In this document: one piece after another, positions 13,301-22,766 of the stretch | Position numbering within the stretch: the first letter of the stretch is position 1 | Layout: every line of letters starts with the position of its first letter | Origin: Owenia fusiformis | Lineage: Eukaryota > Annelida > Polychaeta > Sabellida > Oweniidae | Direction of reading: 5' to 3' | NCBI GenBank assembly: GCA_903813345.2 | Contig: CAIIXF020000004.1 | Span: 22,013,985 to 22,073,984 of the forward strand | Length of the DNA: 60,000 nucleotides | Notes under the pieces: model-generated | The model's input: only the letters and a program-made list of their open reading frames with translations | The model's database searches: none | What the model was told of the DNA's origin: nothing | Translations under genes and position numbers: made by a program

Positions 13301-14185
13301 TTTCTATAATTGGTTGATTGAACAATGTTATACCATATACGGTAAAAAGTCGAATCCTAAATACATTGAATTGGGAACGAGCAAAGTTCTGGATATTACC
13401 ATGAACTTTTAATGACTTTCAAGATTGTGATTAGAAGTTCATGGCATTACTGTACGTTCAAGATTGGCCCCCTGATATAAATTAATTACTATATCACCGG
13501 AAATTACAATATATATTTACTACATCTCACAGAAGTTCAAATTAAGAATTATCTTCATTTTAATTAATTTGATTCCATGGGGCAAAATGTTTACCTTTAT
13601 ATCCTGTAACATAGTTGCACTCAGGGCCTTGTTTGATTCCAACAGCTCTAATAGATCATCCGTTGGAATGATATTTGACACTAACAATGTCCTATTCTCT
13701 TGTAAAACGTCCCTTATATGGGTCTCCATTGGGATCTCTGAGGTAGTATGACCCTCTAATGTCGTTTTGTTGGATGTATGACACACTACTGTCCCTTTGT
13801 TGTTTGTACGACTCTCTAGTGTAGTTTTGTTGGTTGTACAAGTCTCTAGCGTTGCTTTGTTGGCAGAACTGCCCGCTAAAGCTGTTTTGTTGGTTGTACA
13901 ACCCTCTAGTGTCGTTTTGTTGTTTATTCGACCCTCTAATGTCGTTTTGTTGGTTGTAAAATTCACTTTTTGTGTCAATTTGTTGGCAGAACTACCCTCT
14001 AAAATCGTTTTGTTGGTTTTGTGGCTCTCTAGTGTCTTATTGTTGACATCATTTGTCTCTAAACGTCCACGTAATTCGCTGCCATTCTGTTCACATACTT
14101 TATTTGGTTGATTACTCATATGTTCATCATTGATTTGTATTTTTCTTTTCATGCTGGAATCCGTGGAATCTCCCATAAATGTCAT
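10360..14185 (-). CDS. CARD-domain protein with N-terminal 10-residue tandem repeats (3' end unresolved)
   Basis: Exon 1 spans 14185-13595 (197 residues, donor AAG|GTAAAC). Exon 2 spans 10498-10360 (acceptor TTTTATTCCAG, donor G|GTAATA). After a polar N-terminus, residues about 50-145 form degenerate 10-residue repeats around TTNKTTLEG. Residues about 155-243 read as a caspase-recruitment domain split over the two exons: VLQENRTLLVSNIIPTDDLL, then IPLRGKKGFEKFCDVLQLTG and HHFLADYLREE. The split half-domains match the RGxxAFxxFCxxL pattern of CARDs in caspase-2 and CRADD. CARDs assemble apoptotic or innate-immune complexes by homotypic binding. Exon 2 ends in phase 1, so a further 3' exon is needed. 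A short terminal exon from about 10090 downward (TTTTATTAG acceptor, four or five codons) is one possibility, not a firm call. No caspase or NACHT domain was found nearby. Confidence 0.83.
11475..11915. mobile_element. Inverted-repeat element, about 440 bp, in the CARD gene intron
   Basis: The left end GGCCATAAGAAGTAGAATC plus TTTGTTTTGCGTCC is matched by the inverted right end, GGACGCAAAACAAAG plus AATCTACTTCTTGTGGCC. The interior is AT-rich and non-coding. The open frames inside it show no similarity I recognise. Confidence 0.7.
12000..12130. repeat. Degenerate short repeat (ACAACGAAYCCCTTA-like)
   Basis: Loose copies of AACGAANCCCTT occur around 12003, 12060, 12077 and 12098 inside the CARD gene intron. 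No function is apparent. Confidence 0.4.
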
Positions 14186-14995
14186 GTTGTTGCCATTGAC
14201 AACTAATCCCAGCCAATGAAGACACCCTAACGATTAACCCCCGTGGTCGGAAGTATCTTTTTAACGAGTCGTTCAATGTTCTCACAAAAGGCAACAAAAA
14301 TTCAATTCTGAAGTGTGTTTACTCTTATAGATTTGTATACACTGAACTTAGGTACCGCTGATCTCTCAAAATATCGAGTGGCATTCTCAAGTCGAGTCTC
14401 AATACCGTTCTATATAGTTTAAACCAGTAATTGTCATATCTAAATTGCTCCATTTCTCCATTTTCCTTGAACATTCTTATGTGTATTGTTCAATACCACA
14501 GATAAGACTCAATTTTGATTTTATTCATCCCTCGCAATTTCTATTTTTTGTGATTTTGTATTAAGTTTAAAATTGACGATCGTGAATTTTATGCGCGGAC
14601 TTGGCAATATAATGGGATCTTAAAGAACAATCATTTATTCGTAATCGAATAGTTGGTTTTATTGTTACAAACTTAAGATTTAGGGATAAATGGCTTTTCT
14701 TTTGATACGTGTTATTGAATATTTACAAGATCGTGAAGATATTTATATCAGTTTTTCTGTTTACACTGCGGTCGTGTGAACGTGATACCTGTAGTGGTAC
14801 AGTGCCATCGGGGGTGGGGGGAGTGCGTCTACATCTAAAAAATAGTCTCAATTATTTTAGTTTGCATTTGAATTCCAACCTTCACCACCAACGCCGAGTA
14901 TACTTCTCCTCAGCAACATGAATGCAATCTCCACGGATTAACTCACTAAGGGGAGCCACCACATCCAATTAATTTAACTAACACTAATAACCCTA
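14186..14995. other. Upstream region of the CARD gene; nothing else recognised
   Basis: This stretch should contain the CARD gene promoter and 5' UTR (minus strand). No confident promoter motif or other gene is visible. Confidence 0.4.
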
Positions 14996-14999
14996 GAAC

Positions 15000-15118
15000 A
15001 GGCTCGGCAAGGTGTTAATACTATAATATTACCACCTTGCCGGGTGAACAGGCCCGGAAAGGTGGTAATACTATTACCACGGAAAGGTGTTAATACTATT
15101 ACCACGTTGCCGGCCCTG
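15000..15118. repeat. Clustered inverted repeats (GGCAAGGTGTTAATACTAT)
   Basis: Alternating GGCAAGGTGTTAATACTA and inverted ATTACCACCTTGCCGG segments, with a partial tandem copy, end at GCCGGCCCTGTCC. The block resembles the tips of nested foldback elements. Confidence 0.55.
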
Positions 15119-15149
15119 TCCAAGGGGTATTAATGCTAGTTTTGAAGCC

Positions 15150-15545
15150 CGTTTTGAAGGCATTTATTTAAGAAAAGACCGAAGAGCAGGGGTAATGTTG
15201 TCGAAAACACCCCACAGGGCTAGGCACAAACTTTTTATGTACCCCGAACGACCGAGGGAGTGAGGGGTTCGAAAACTTTTGTGCCTAGCCCTAAGGGGTG
15301 TATTCGACGATATTACCCCTGCTCTGAGGTCTATATTGCGACTCGAACATGAAAACCCTCCAAAATGTTTCGAATATTCATAACGTAATGGTCCGCCATT
15401 ACTACGACCCACCGGTATGACGTCACACATTATACGTATTACCAGGGTTATTCTTCGCGAATATACCCCGGGTAAGATGTTGACTTTGTTTACAGTTTAT
15501 AGAAGGCGTGAATACAGTCATGTTCGAATTTACTAAATCGACCTT
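15150..15545. mobile_element. Palindrome-centred dispersed element, copy 1
   Basis: A long hairpin runs from CCGAAGAGCAGGGGT (near 15179) to ACCCCTGCTCTGAGG (near 15314), with GGCTAGGCACAAA pairing with TTTGTGCCTAGCC. It is followed by a unique tail ending GTGAATACAGTCATGTTCGAA. The same palindrome plus tail recurs at 35.7-36.1 kb, which defines a family. Apparent open frames across it are read-through of the palindrome. Confidence 0.7.
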
Positions 15546-15561
15546 AGCAATATGTGACGTC

Positions 15562-15639
15562 ATAGTGGCGGGCCATAGTGGCGGGCCATAGTGGCGGGCC
15601 ATAGTGGCGGGCCATAGTGGCGGGCCATAGTGGCGGGCC
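15562..15639. repeat. Six exact tandem copies of a 13-bp unit (ATAGTGGCGGGCC)
   Basis: Six perfect 13-bp units occupy 78 bp just right of element copy 1. This is a minisatellite and likely variable in length. Confidence 0.9.
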
Positions 15640-17942
15640 AATAATACATTAACTCCCGGCAATTTTTCCCGGGAAATAAGATATCGTTCAGTGCGTAGAC
15701 TTTCGTTCAGTTCTTGTTATTTCAGCCCTGGGCATTAACGGTGGTAATAATACTAATAACGTGATTTCTGCGGGCAATATAGTGAAATATTTGACATTGG
15801 GCGAGATGGGGAGATGCTTCTCATGGGGAGATCATAATGGAGAGCGCACTAGATCCTTTTTAAAACTTCCAATAACAATAACAAATACTGGTCAGACTGA
15901 CTTCAATTTTTTTCCAAATCATCTATTAGAAGTTCAAATCTGACTTTGGATTTAAGATTTTGTAACGGTTGCTTGATAAGGCTTTTCATGTTTTTAACTT
16001 CCAAACAATGCTAACGTCGTGTAAATAGAACGGCATCATAGTAACTTGTTATTGGAACAAGTATTGAATTTAGATCGATATCTGTCGCTAAAAACTAGTA
16101 CACTTTTATAAGTCACATGACGATATTTGAAATAGAGATTTCTTATTGGTTAAACTGGTCTTGGTTGAGTTGAATCCTATATGTGAGTACAAGGTTGAGT
16201 TCGTCAGTTGACCAGAGGGCATGATACGATGAAGACTGTTGTGTGATTGTGGCTTCTTGTTTGATTTGGATTTTGGACCATGCTTTGTTGAGTATTGGAT
16301 ATATTCCATTTTATCTCTTATTGTTAGTGGCTTACTGTATGCATGTATTGTTATATGTTGTAAATAAATATTTGATGTTGTAAACCGTGTTGATTTTATC
16401 CGATTGTCATCCTTGTAAATACCCTCTGTCCTTTGTTCTTTTGCTCAGCTTTATTTTCAGTACCATCTCAATACCCCCTAGTAAGGTCGCATTACAATTT
16501 GATCTTCAATAACCTTCTAAAGGTCAAAGAAAGGTCAAAAGGGTATTTTACAACTTGCTTCAAATTGACCAATTTTTTTCAAAATCATCTACAAGTTCTC
16601 GGAAGTTTAAATTTGACTTCAGATTTGAGATGTGACATTTATTGGCCTTCTCAGGGTCAAAAAACTTGCTTTAAATTGACCAATTTCTTTTTCAAAATCA
16701 TATACAGAGTTCTCAGAAATTCAAATTTGACTTAACATGTGAACTAATGATATTGTGAGCAACTAGGTGGTGACATTTTGTCATGTTAATGGCTTGTATA
16801 GATTTATCGAAGATTTTGACGAAATGTTAATAATGGGTGATATTGAACAACCAAAATCTTCTTTTTAGATAATTTAAATATTTTTCTGAGTGGAAATATT
16901 ATCAATCGATATTGAAAAACCCTAATTAACCGCATTTTATTGAGAAAAGGGAATGAAAAAAATTATCAACCGAATATTATATAATTGTAGATAATTTTGG
17001 CGGCCATCTTGGATTTTCACCAAGAAGGAGTGCGATTCGTACTTGGCAATGCGGATCAAACTTTTTAGAATGTCAATATTAGTCAATGTGCCGAAAATCT
17101 AAGAATATATATTATGATCGTTAACTATCGGACCCATTATTGACTGGGCTATTTCGTATAAGTCATCTTGCGGATTATTATTTGGCACAAAGCGAGACAA
17201 TATAGTCTAGCTTTTAGAAATGCCCTCAATTTGGAATTTGATTTTTAAAGTCGTCAAAGTAACATATATTGGTAATATAACAGAACCAGGAAGTTCATCC
17301 ATTTTGTTACATTGACGTTCCATCAAAGTAACTTGTTGAAGAACGACGATTTATCATATTTAATATAGCATATGGGTGAGATGTAATGTTACATTGACAT
17401 TAAATCCTTAACAAAACATGTAAAAATATTGATTCTCGAGTTAGATATTTTAAATGTAGCCTTTCAAATAAATTTCACTTGAGGTTAAGAGGTTCCATAT
17501 CCATCCGCCAAAAGGTATGACCCCTATATAGTCCATTTAAAAACTTGTGGTTTTGTTCTAAATAACGTCATAGTTGGCTTCTAGGGTACCTAGTATGCCA
17601 CTATTTGGTATCAAAATAAAGAGGAGGAGTTCAACTTTTATTTGAATTAGGAAAATGGCGATGTAGGTCAAAATAGTTCCGACGTGAGCATGTTTACTAA
17701 GCGTTTGCCCGTCATCTCAGAATTGAGGAAATGGTAGCAAACGCGAGTTACAATAAATGGACGCTGATATCTCAAAAAGTAACCTGACTCCCTATGATTT
17801 GATGTAGATCACTCGAACCCCTATATGAACAGGTAAATTTTATATATAACACTATGGGGGGTAAGCGTTTTATAGTTGATCACGAACGCCAATGTGCAAA
17901 GTATTGTTCTGAATTTTCGAATTTGGTGTTGGATTACGGTAC
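15640..17942. other. Intergenic stretch with degenerate repeats
   Basis: No gene is recognised. Around 16555-16735 an approximately 120-bp unit (CTTCAAATTGACCAATTT ... CAAATTTGACTT) is tandemly duplicated, with a related segment near 15858-15945. Around 17555-17625 there is a dispersed sequence also present near 6247-6330 (TTCTAAATAACG ... GGTATCAAAATAAAGA). Confidence 0.5.
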
Positions 17943-19445
17943 TCAAACCTTGATTTGCTTTATTTCCGATAGATACCTGACTCTCGAACAGTTTTTAAAG
18001 TAACGCTCTTTAAATGCTCTTGAGTGAAAAGGATAATTTCTTTGATTTGATTTACCTGGCCATTTAGTATTGAATTTGATTTGAGAAGCTATTTTTGCAT
18101 TCAGACGCTCTTCAAAAATCATTTTCAATTTTAAATCCTGTGTAAATTTTGTTTCGGCTAACTTCATTAATTCGCATTGACTATTCACTGAATTTTTCGT
18201 GCAATTTAACGTGGTTGTATTTTGAAGTTGTTTTAATGTTTCCACATTGCGGTATAGTTTTTCCGTTCCATATATCTCGACACGTCTCCAAAAAGATTGA
18301 TTGAAATAATCAAATAACATATAATCAGCAACATTCCACTCTTTTAACATCTTAACGTCTTGTTTGTTTAATTCTGGATATCGTTGAACCTGATTTAGGC
18401 GAACATATACCATGTCACCTAATGGCACTTTGAGAATATCTGCCAGCAAAACCAAACTTTCATAGAAATAATCAGCCACAAAGATATAATCAAAGGCATT
18501 GTCTAAAAACTGTATATATTCCTTGATCATTGTTACATTCAGCATATCCTTTATTTCAAATCCAAAATCGTAAATTTGTTCGCTCTGAGCGGAGACCTTC
18601 CATGGTCCACATTGTCGCCCATGTTTATTCTTTAGCATCACTTTCAGAATTTGAGTAATATTATCTTTTCCCGTTCTGAAGCAATTGTAGACTTTATGAT
18701 ATATATATCCAGAGAGAAATTGGCTTTCTACACTTCGTACAGTCCCTATGTATAGAGTATCCCGTGGCATAAAATTGGTGATTCTTTGGTGGTATCGAGT
18801 GTGGTGACAGAAAATGTTATATTCTTTATAACCATGTGCTAGTGGTATGATAACCTCGGGGGTGAAATGGTTTGGATATCCAGCCCGGTTAATATCCCAT
18901 GGCATTGCGAATGTCAGATTATATTTTTCTCCGTACCTGAAAAGAATATTCTGAATTGTTGTACTGGCTGCTTTGTGCGTTTTTGCAAAGTAAACATTTT
19001 TCGGTTTGGTGCTTGAGCCGACTTTATGGCCATCGTCTTGAACGATGTCAATTTCACCTTTCTTTGCCTTTGGACTATTTAGTCCATCTTTCTCCCTTTC
19101 ACCTTTAACTTTATCTGGCTGTTCATACTTTCCACTATGTGGTGGCTCACTTGCAGTTTTGATTTCTAAAAATGTCTGTTCGTTTTTACGCATTTTATTT
19201 TCAGTATATTTTTCATCATTTTTGTGCTGATTTTGATGTTGATTAAAAGATTTTGCTTGTGTTAAAACATCTGATTGTCCAATCTTTGCTTGTTCTGCGA
19301 GAGGTTTTTGATAAAAAAGTTTAAAATCTTTCTCAAAGTTGGTAGGGAATGAATAATTCAGACTGCAGAAAACCATGATAAACAAAAGTCCAAAAACAAT
19401 GTAGCGCATGCGCACTGCCAACATGATTTTCAACAATCGATTCAT
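17943..19445 (-). CDS. Galactose 3-O-sulfotransferase family (Golgi carbohydrate sulfotransferase)
   Basis: A single uninterrupted 500-residue frame. Family members transfer sulfate from PAPS to galactose on glycolipids or glycoproteins in the Golgi lumen. Residues about 14-32 (RYIVFGLLFIMVFCSLNYSF region) form a type II signal anchor after a short basic cytosolic tail. A polar stem runs to about 148. The 5'-phosphosulfate loop is at about 152-163 (YFAKTHKAASTT), followed by IQNILFRYGEKYNLTFAMP, which is characteristic of this family. The 3'-phosphate-binding motif is at about 232-249 (YIGTVRSVESQFLSGYIY). The protein is longer than vertebrate GAL3ST1 (about 420) because of the long stem and C-terminal tail. 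The first Met precedes the anchor, so the start is convincing. The acceptor sugar cannot be told from sequence. A 600-bp transposon begins 24 bp upstream of the ATG. Confidence 0.9.
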   Translation of the reverse strand: MNRLLKIMLAVRMRYIVFGLLFIMVFCSLNYSFPTNFEKDFKLFYQKPLAEQAKIGQSDVLTQAKSFNQHQNQHKNDEKYTENKMRKNEQTFLEIKTASEPPHSGKYEQPDKVKGEREKDGLNSPKAKKGEIDIVQDDGHKVGSSTKPKNVYFAKTHKAASTTIQNILFRYGEKYNLTFAMPWDINRAGYPNHFTPEVIIPLAHGYKEYNIFCHHTRYHQRITNFMPRDTLYIGTVRSVESQFLSGYIYHKVYNCFRTGKDNITQILKVMLKNKHGRQCGPWKVSAQSEQIYDFGFEIKDMLNVTMIKEYIQFLDNAFDYIFVADYFYESLVLLADILKVPLGDMVYVRLNQVQRYPELNKQDVKMLKEWNVADYMLFDYFNQSFWRRVEIYGTEKLYRNVETLKQLQNTTTLNCTKNSVNSQCELMKLAETKFTQDLKLKMIFEERLNAKIASQIKFNTKWPGKSNQRNYPFHSRAFKERYFKNCSRVRYLSEIKQIKV

Positions 19446-19469
19446 TTCTGTATATTAAATACTCCTTAA

Positions 19470-20069
19470 AGGAATATTCCTTGCCAAACCATCTCTCTCC
19501 TCATATGGTAGCTATAATCATATATATGCTTGCCATGTTTAGCAAAACACGCAAAAATGTTTTGATATGGTCAAATTTGATCACTTAGAAATGTGATGCT
19601 CAATTCCAGTAAGCTGACATCTTTTAAAATTTCACACAGGAAGTGATGTCATCGACTCTCAATTTTGCATATAGTATTAGGTGAGGAGCTATAAGAATTA
19701 CAAAACCAGCTAAATATTCTTTTTCAACTTTGTATCTTATTTAATCCTTCTGAAAATCTCTTCTTTTATTCTAAGTTGACAAGCCCTGAAAATATTTTTG
19801 CACGGAAAATAATGATCACTTGTCTAGAAGTGATTTTGTGCTACTTTCCTATACTGTTATGGGCAAGGTTATAGAAGTTGAGAGTTGATGACATCACTTC
19901 CTGCAAGAAATCTTAAAAGATGGCAGCTCACTGGAAATAAGTACTAGATTTTTAATTGATCAATATTGACCATATTAAAACATTTCTCATGCTTTGCTAA
20001 ATATGGAAACTATATATATGATTATAGCTACCATATCAAGAGAGAAAGGGTCTGGCAAGGAATATTCCT
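19470..20069. mobile_element. 600-bp inverted-repeat element flanked by TTAA
   Basis: The left end AGGAATATTCCTTGCC directly follows TTAA (19466-19469). The right end GGCAAGGAATATTCCT directly precedes TTAA (20070-20073). The arms remain complementary for about 200 bp or more, for example GGAAGTGATGTCATC pairing with GATGACATCACTTCC. TTAA target duplication is typical of piggyBac-type insertion, but the terminal bases are not the usual piggyBac CCY, so the superfamily is tentative. There is no transposase. It sits immediately upstream of the sulfotransferase start. Confidence 0.85.
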
Positions 20070-20089
20070 TTAATAGTAGTGGTTTCATA

Positions 20090-22335
20090 GGCCGCGTTTT
20101 TGAACTACCCGCGGTGCCAGCGAATTGCGTAATATTTAATGAGATTTCCCCTTGGTATCACGAAAACGAACAATGAGCCCCTGATGTGCAAATTACATGG
20201 TCAGTCAACAGCCAACAAAAACAGTTCATCCAAGCGCACCTACACCGCTAATTACGATGTGTCAATCTTATCGACTGATCACTTGTGTCAACCGCGACAG
20301 CTTGTTGATAGTGCACCACAGGGGGTCGATAGCGATTAAGTTTGATGTTTTTCAAAAGAATTATCACCCTGCTATAGCATGAAGGTTACGTCAAGGCGAT
20401 TTGCAAAATTTTGCTGTACCGATAACAAAAAATGGCGGATGGGAAAGACGGCATGTCCCCGGGGGCATGTCCTCTTTTTCGCCTGTAGGCAAGATTTACA
20501 GGTAAGATTTTCTTTTAAAAAGTTCCATTCGGTGACATATATATGAATGGTTATAAAGATGACTCAGTTTATTCAGGATGACCTTTCTTATTCTAGATGA
20601 CTCAGTTTATTCTGGATGACTTGGCTTATTCTGACTCGGCATAAAAAAGTCTACATCTGGAGTCTAGTTATGAAAAAAGTCATTATCTGGAATCTTGAAT
20701 TTAACTTAGTTCAATTTCACCAATCTAATTATTAACATTAAAACAGATACTTTGGACATCAAGTAACTTGTCAATCGAATGTGTAGGTTGTAGGTATTAA
20801 GGGATTTAAAACGTTCCTCTGGGGCGAGAAATTATCATCCTATCGGGAGAAGTATTGTTAAATAAGAAACATATATTTAATAAGGCTATATTATTTGAAT
20901 AGAATAATATAAAGTTTATATGCCAGTTGTATATGAGCTCTAATTTTTATGAAAAGTTCAATGGCCTAAAATATGAACAGAAACGTATTTCACTGATCCC
21001 CTACAGAAACAAACTGAGGGAAATTTCTCCAGCCCAACTTCTTTCGATGAGATAATCCACATATAGTAACACGTTATTACTTTTTTCATGTCACACAACT
21101 TGAGTAAAAGGGACATGCGAAAGCAGAGAAATTACAAGCCTGGCGACATAGGGGACATTATAAAACCCATCGGTTTATCGGATGACTGTTAGATGATAAT
21201 AAGGTACTTTCAAAAATATAATAAACGACACAATTAGACAAACAGAGTATCTCATGCATTTCTAGGGGTTAGGTATACAGTGTGTCTCAAAAAATGTTAC
21301 ACTTACAAAAAGTTCAATATCTTTCATAATTTTGACTTTCCCCTAAAATATACTTTGGAGACCAAAAGACAAATCTTTCTTGAATAATTTGACACCATTA
21401 GATTCAAAATGTGTCCTTGATTGGCTCCACAGGACAGCTTTTAGTGCATCGTGGTAAAATCTGACTTGCGCCAACTTCCAAGTGATTGGATGGACCAAAT
21501 GACATAAGAGAAACAGTTTCTTTAACATTTGACTTTCTTCTGAGTAGCAGTTTGACCTTTAACTGAGTCATTCTGTAATTTTCCAATTTGTCTTACATAT
21601 GATCATTGGGTCTATCCACATAAACATGTGGTCCCCTCAACATGTTCTCCCCTCAACATGTTCTCCAAAGCAAATCTGAGGTACCCTTGCCCATGCGCAC
21701 ATGCATTGTAATATCACTCGGATTCCATCAATTATTTTTGCAGAAGTTCATTTAGGTCAGTTTGTGATGCGATAAAGCTCTTTCGGAGGCCCTTCAAAAA
21801 ACCAAGGGTGTAAAGTGGGGTGACCCTGGGGGCCAATCAATTGGGTAAGTTAATGCTATCTTCTGATTTCCAAGTTCTACCAAACAATCTGCCACATGCC
21901 TTTGCACCATCCTGTTGACATCATACATAACAAAATTGAACACTCTGACATTGAAATCTTGTATTTCTATCCAGGAAAGAAACAACTGGATCATTGATCA
22001 TATCAAGATATCACTGTCCACAGCATTCACGCCAAAAAAGAATTGATCACCACATGTCCAACCACTAAGAAGTTGGCGCAAATCAGATTTCACAAGGGAC
22101 TATAAAATCTGTCCTGTGCAGCCGATTTTGAATCTGATGGTGCGGATTTAATCGAGAAAGACTAGTTTTTGGTATCTAAGTATATGTTGGGGAAAAGTCA
22201 AAATCATGAGAGATATTGGACTTTTTGTAAGTGTAACATTTTTTTGAGACACACTGTAGTAGAGTGTTGATACCCTGGGGAAATCTCACCACCAATTACG
22301 CAACGCACTACCACCGCGGGTAATTCAAAAACTCA
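20090..22335. mobile_element. 2.2-kb inverted-repeat element containing a nested mariner-like relic
   Basis: The left end near 20096 (GTTTTTGAACTACCCGCGGTG ... GAGATTTCCCC) is matched by an inverted right end near 22262-22330 (GGGGAAATCTCACC ... CACCGCGGGTAATTCAAAAAC). The family also appears at 3.8-4.3 kb. The mariner-like copy occupies its right portion and stops about 5 bp short of the right arm. No transposase for the outer element is recognised. Confidence 0.65.
21278..22256 (-). mobile_element. Mariner/Tc1-like transposon relic, 979 bp, TA-flanked
   Basis: The termini are CAGTGTGTCTCAAAAAATG at left and its near-exact inverted copy at right. Complementarity extends about 60 bp, and TA duplications flank both sides (21276-77 and 22257-58). 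Minus-strand reading yields transposase fragments. DWPPGSPHFTPLVF near 21800 corresponds to the conserved WPxxSPDLTPLDF region around the third catalytic acid. A C-terminal FYHDALKAVLWSQSRTHFES follows near 21400. Frames are interrupted, and a Leu-Val replaces the usual Leu-Asp at the catalytic position, so the copy is dead. Confidence 0.88.
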
Positions 22336-22508
22336 GCATCAATGTATGGCTTTAATATTCAATATGCTAAAAATTCAATGCTAAAAATAATTAAGTGATT
22401 TAGCATAAGTAATTGACTTTTTAAAAATTTGATCAATAGTGCAATAGTTTACATACTGTAACCTATAAAACGATGATCTCATCGTCAGTTCATCATTAGA
22501 TCCATAAC

Positions 22509-22766
22509 CTGCACCATCCCTTGGGACGTCTACGCATTGGATAAAGACGGGCTCTGATAACAGAATGATTTTAGCTCATTGTGGGATTAACAGTCTGAAC
22601 CATCCCTTGGGACGTCTACACATGAGATAAAGATGGGCTCTGATAACAGAATGATTTTCGCTCATTGTGGGATTAACAGTCTGAACCATCCCTTGGGACG
22701 TCTACACATTAGATAAAGATAGGCTCTGATAACAGAATGATCTGGGATCTGAGAGTCTCCCCAGTT
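22509..22766. repeat. Three tandem copies of an 86-bp unit
   Basis: CTGAACCATCCCTTGGGACG begins near 22509 (variant), 22595 and 22681. Each is followed by GGGCTCTGATAACAGAATGAT or a close variant. Non-coding. Confidence 0.8.

Noticed and set aside
13797-14111. Plus-strand 104-codon frame opposite the CARD gene
   Set aside because: It is the antisense of the 30-bp tandem repeats in the CARD gene exon 1; the repeat keeps several frames open.
15164-15662. Two minus-strand frames at 15.16-15.66 kb
   Set aside because: They run through a palindromic repeat and a 13-bp minisatellite, with no protein-like character.
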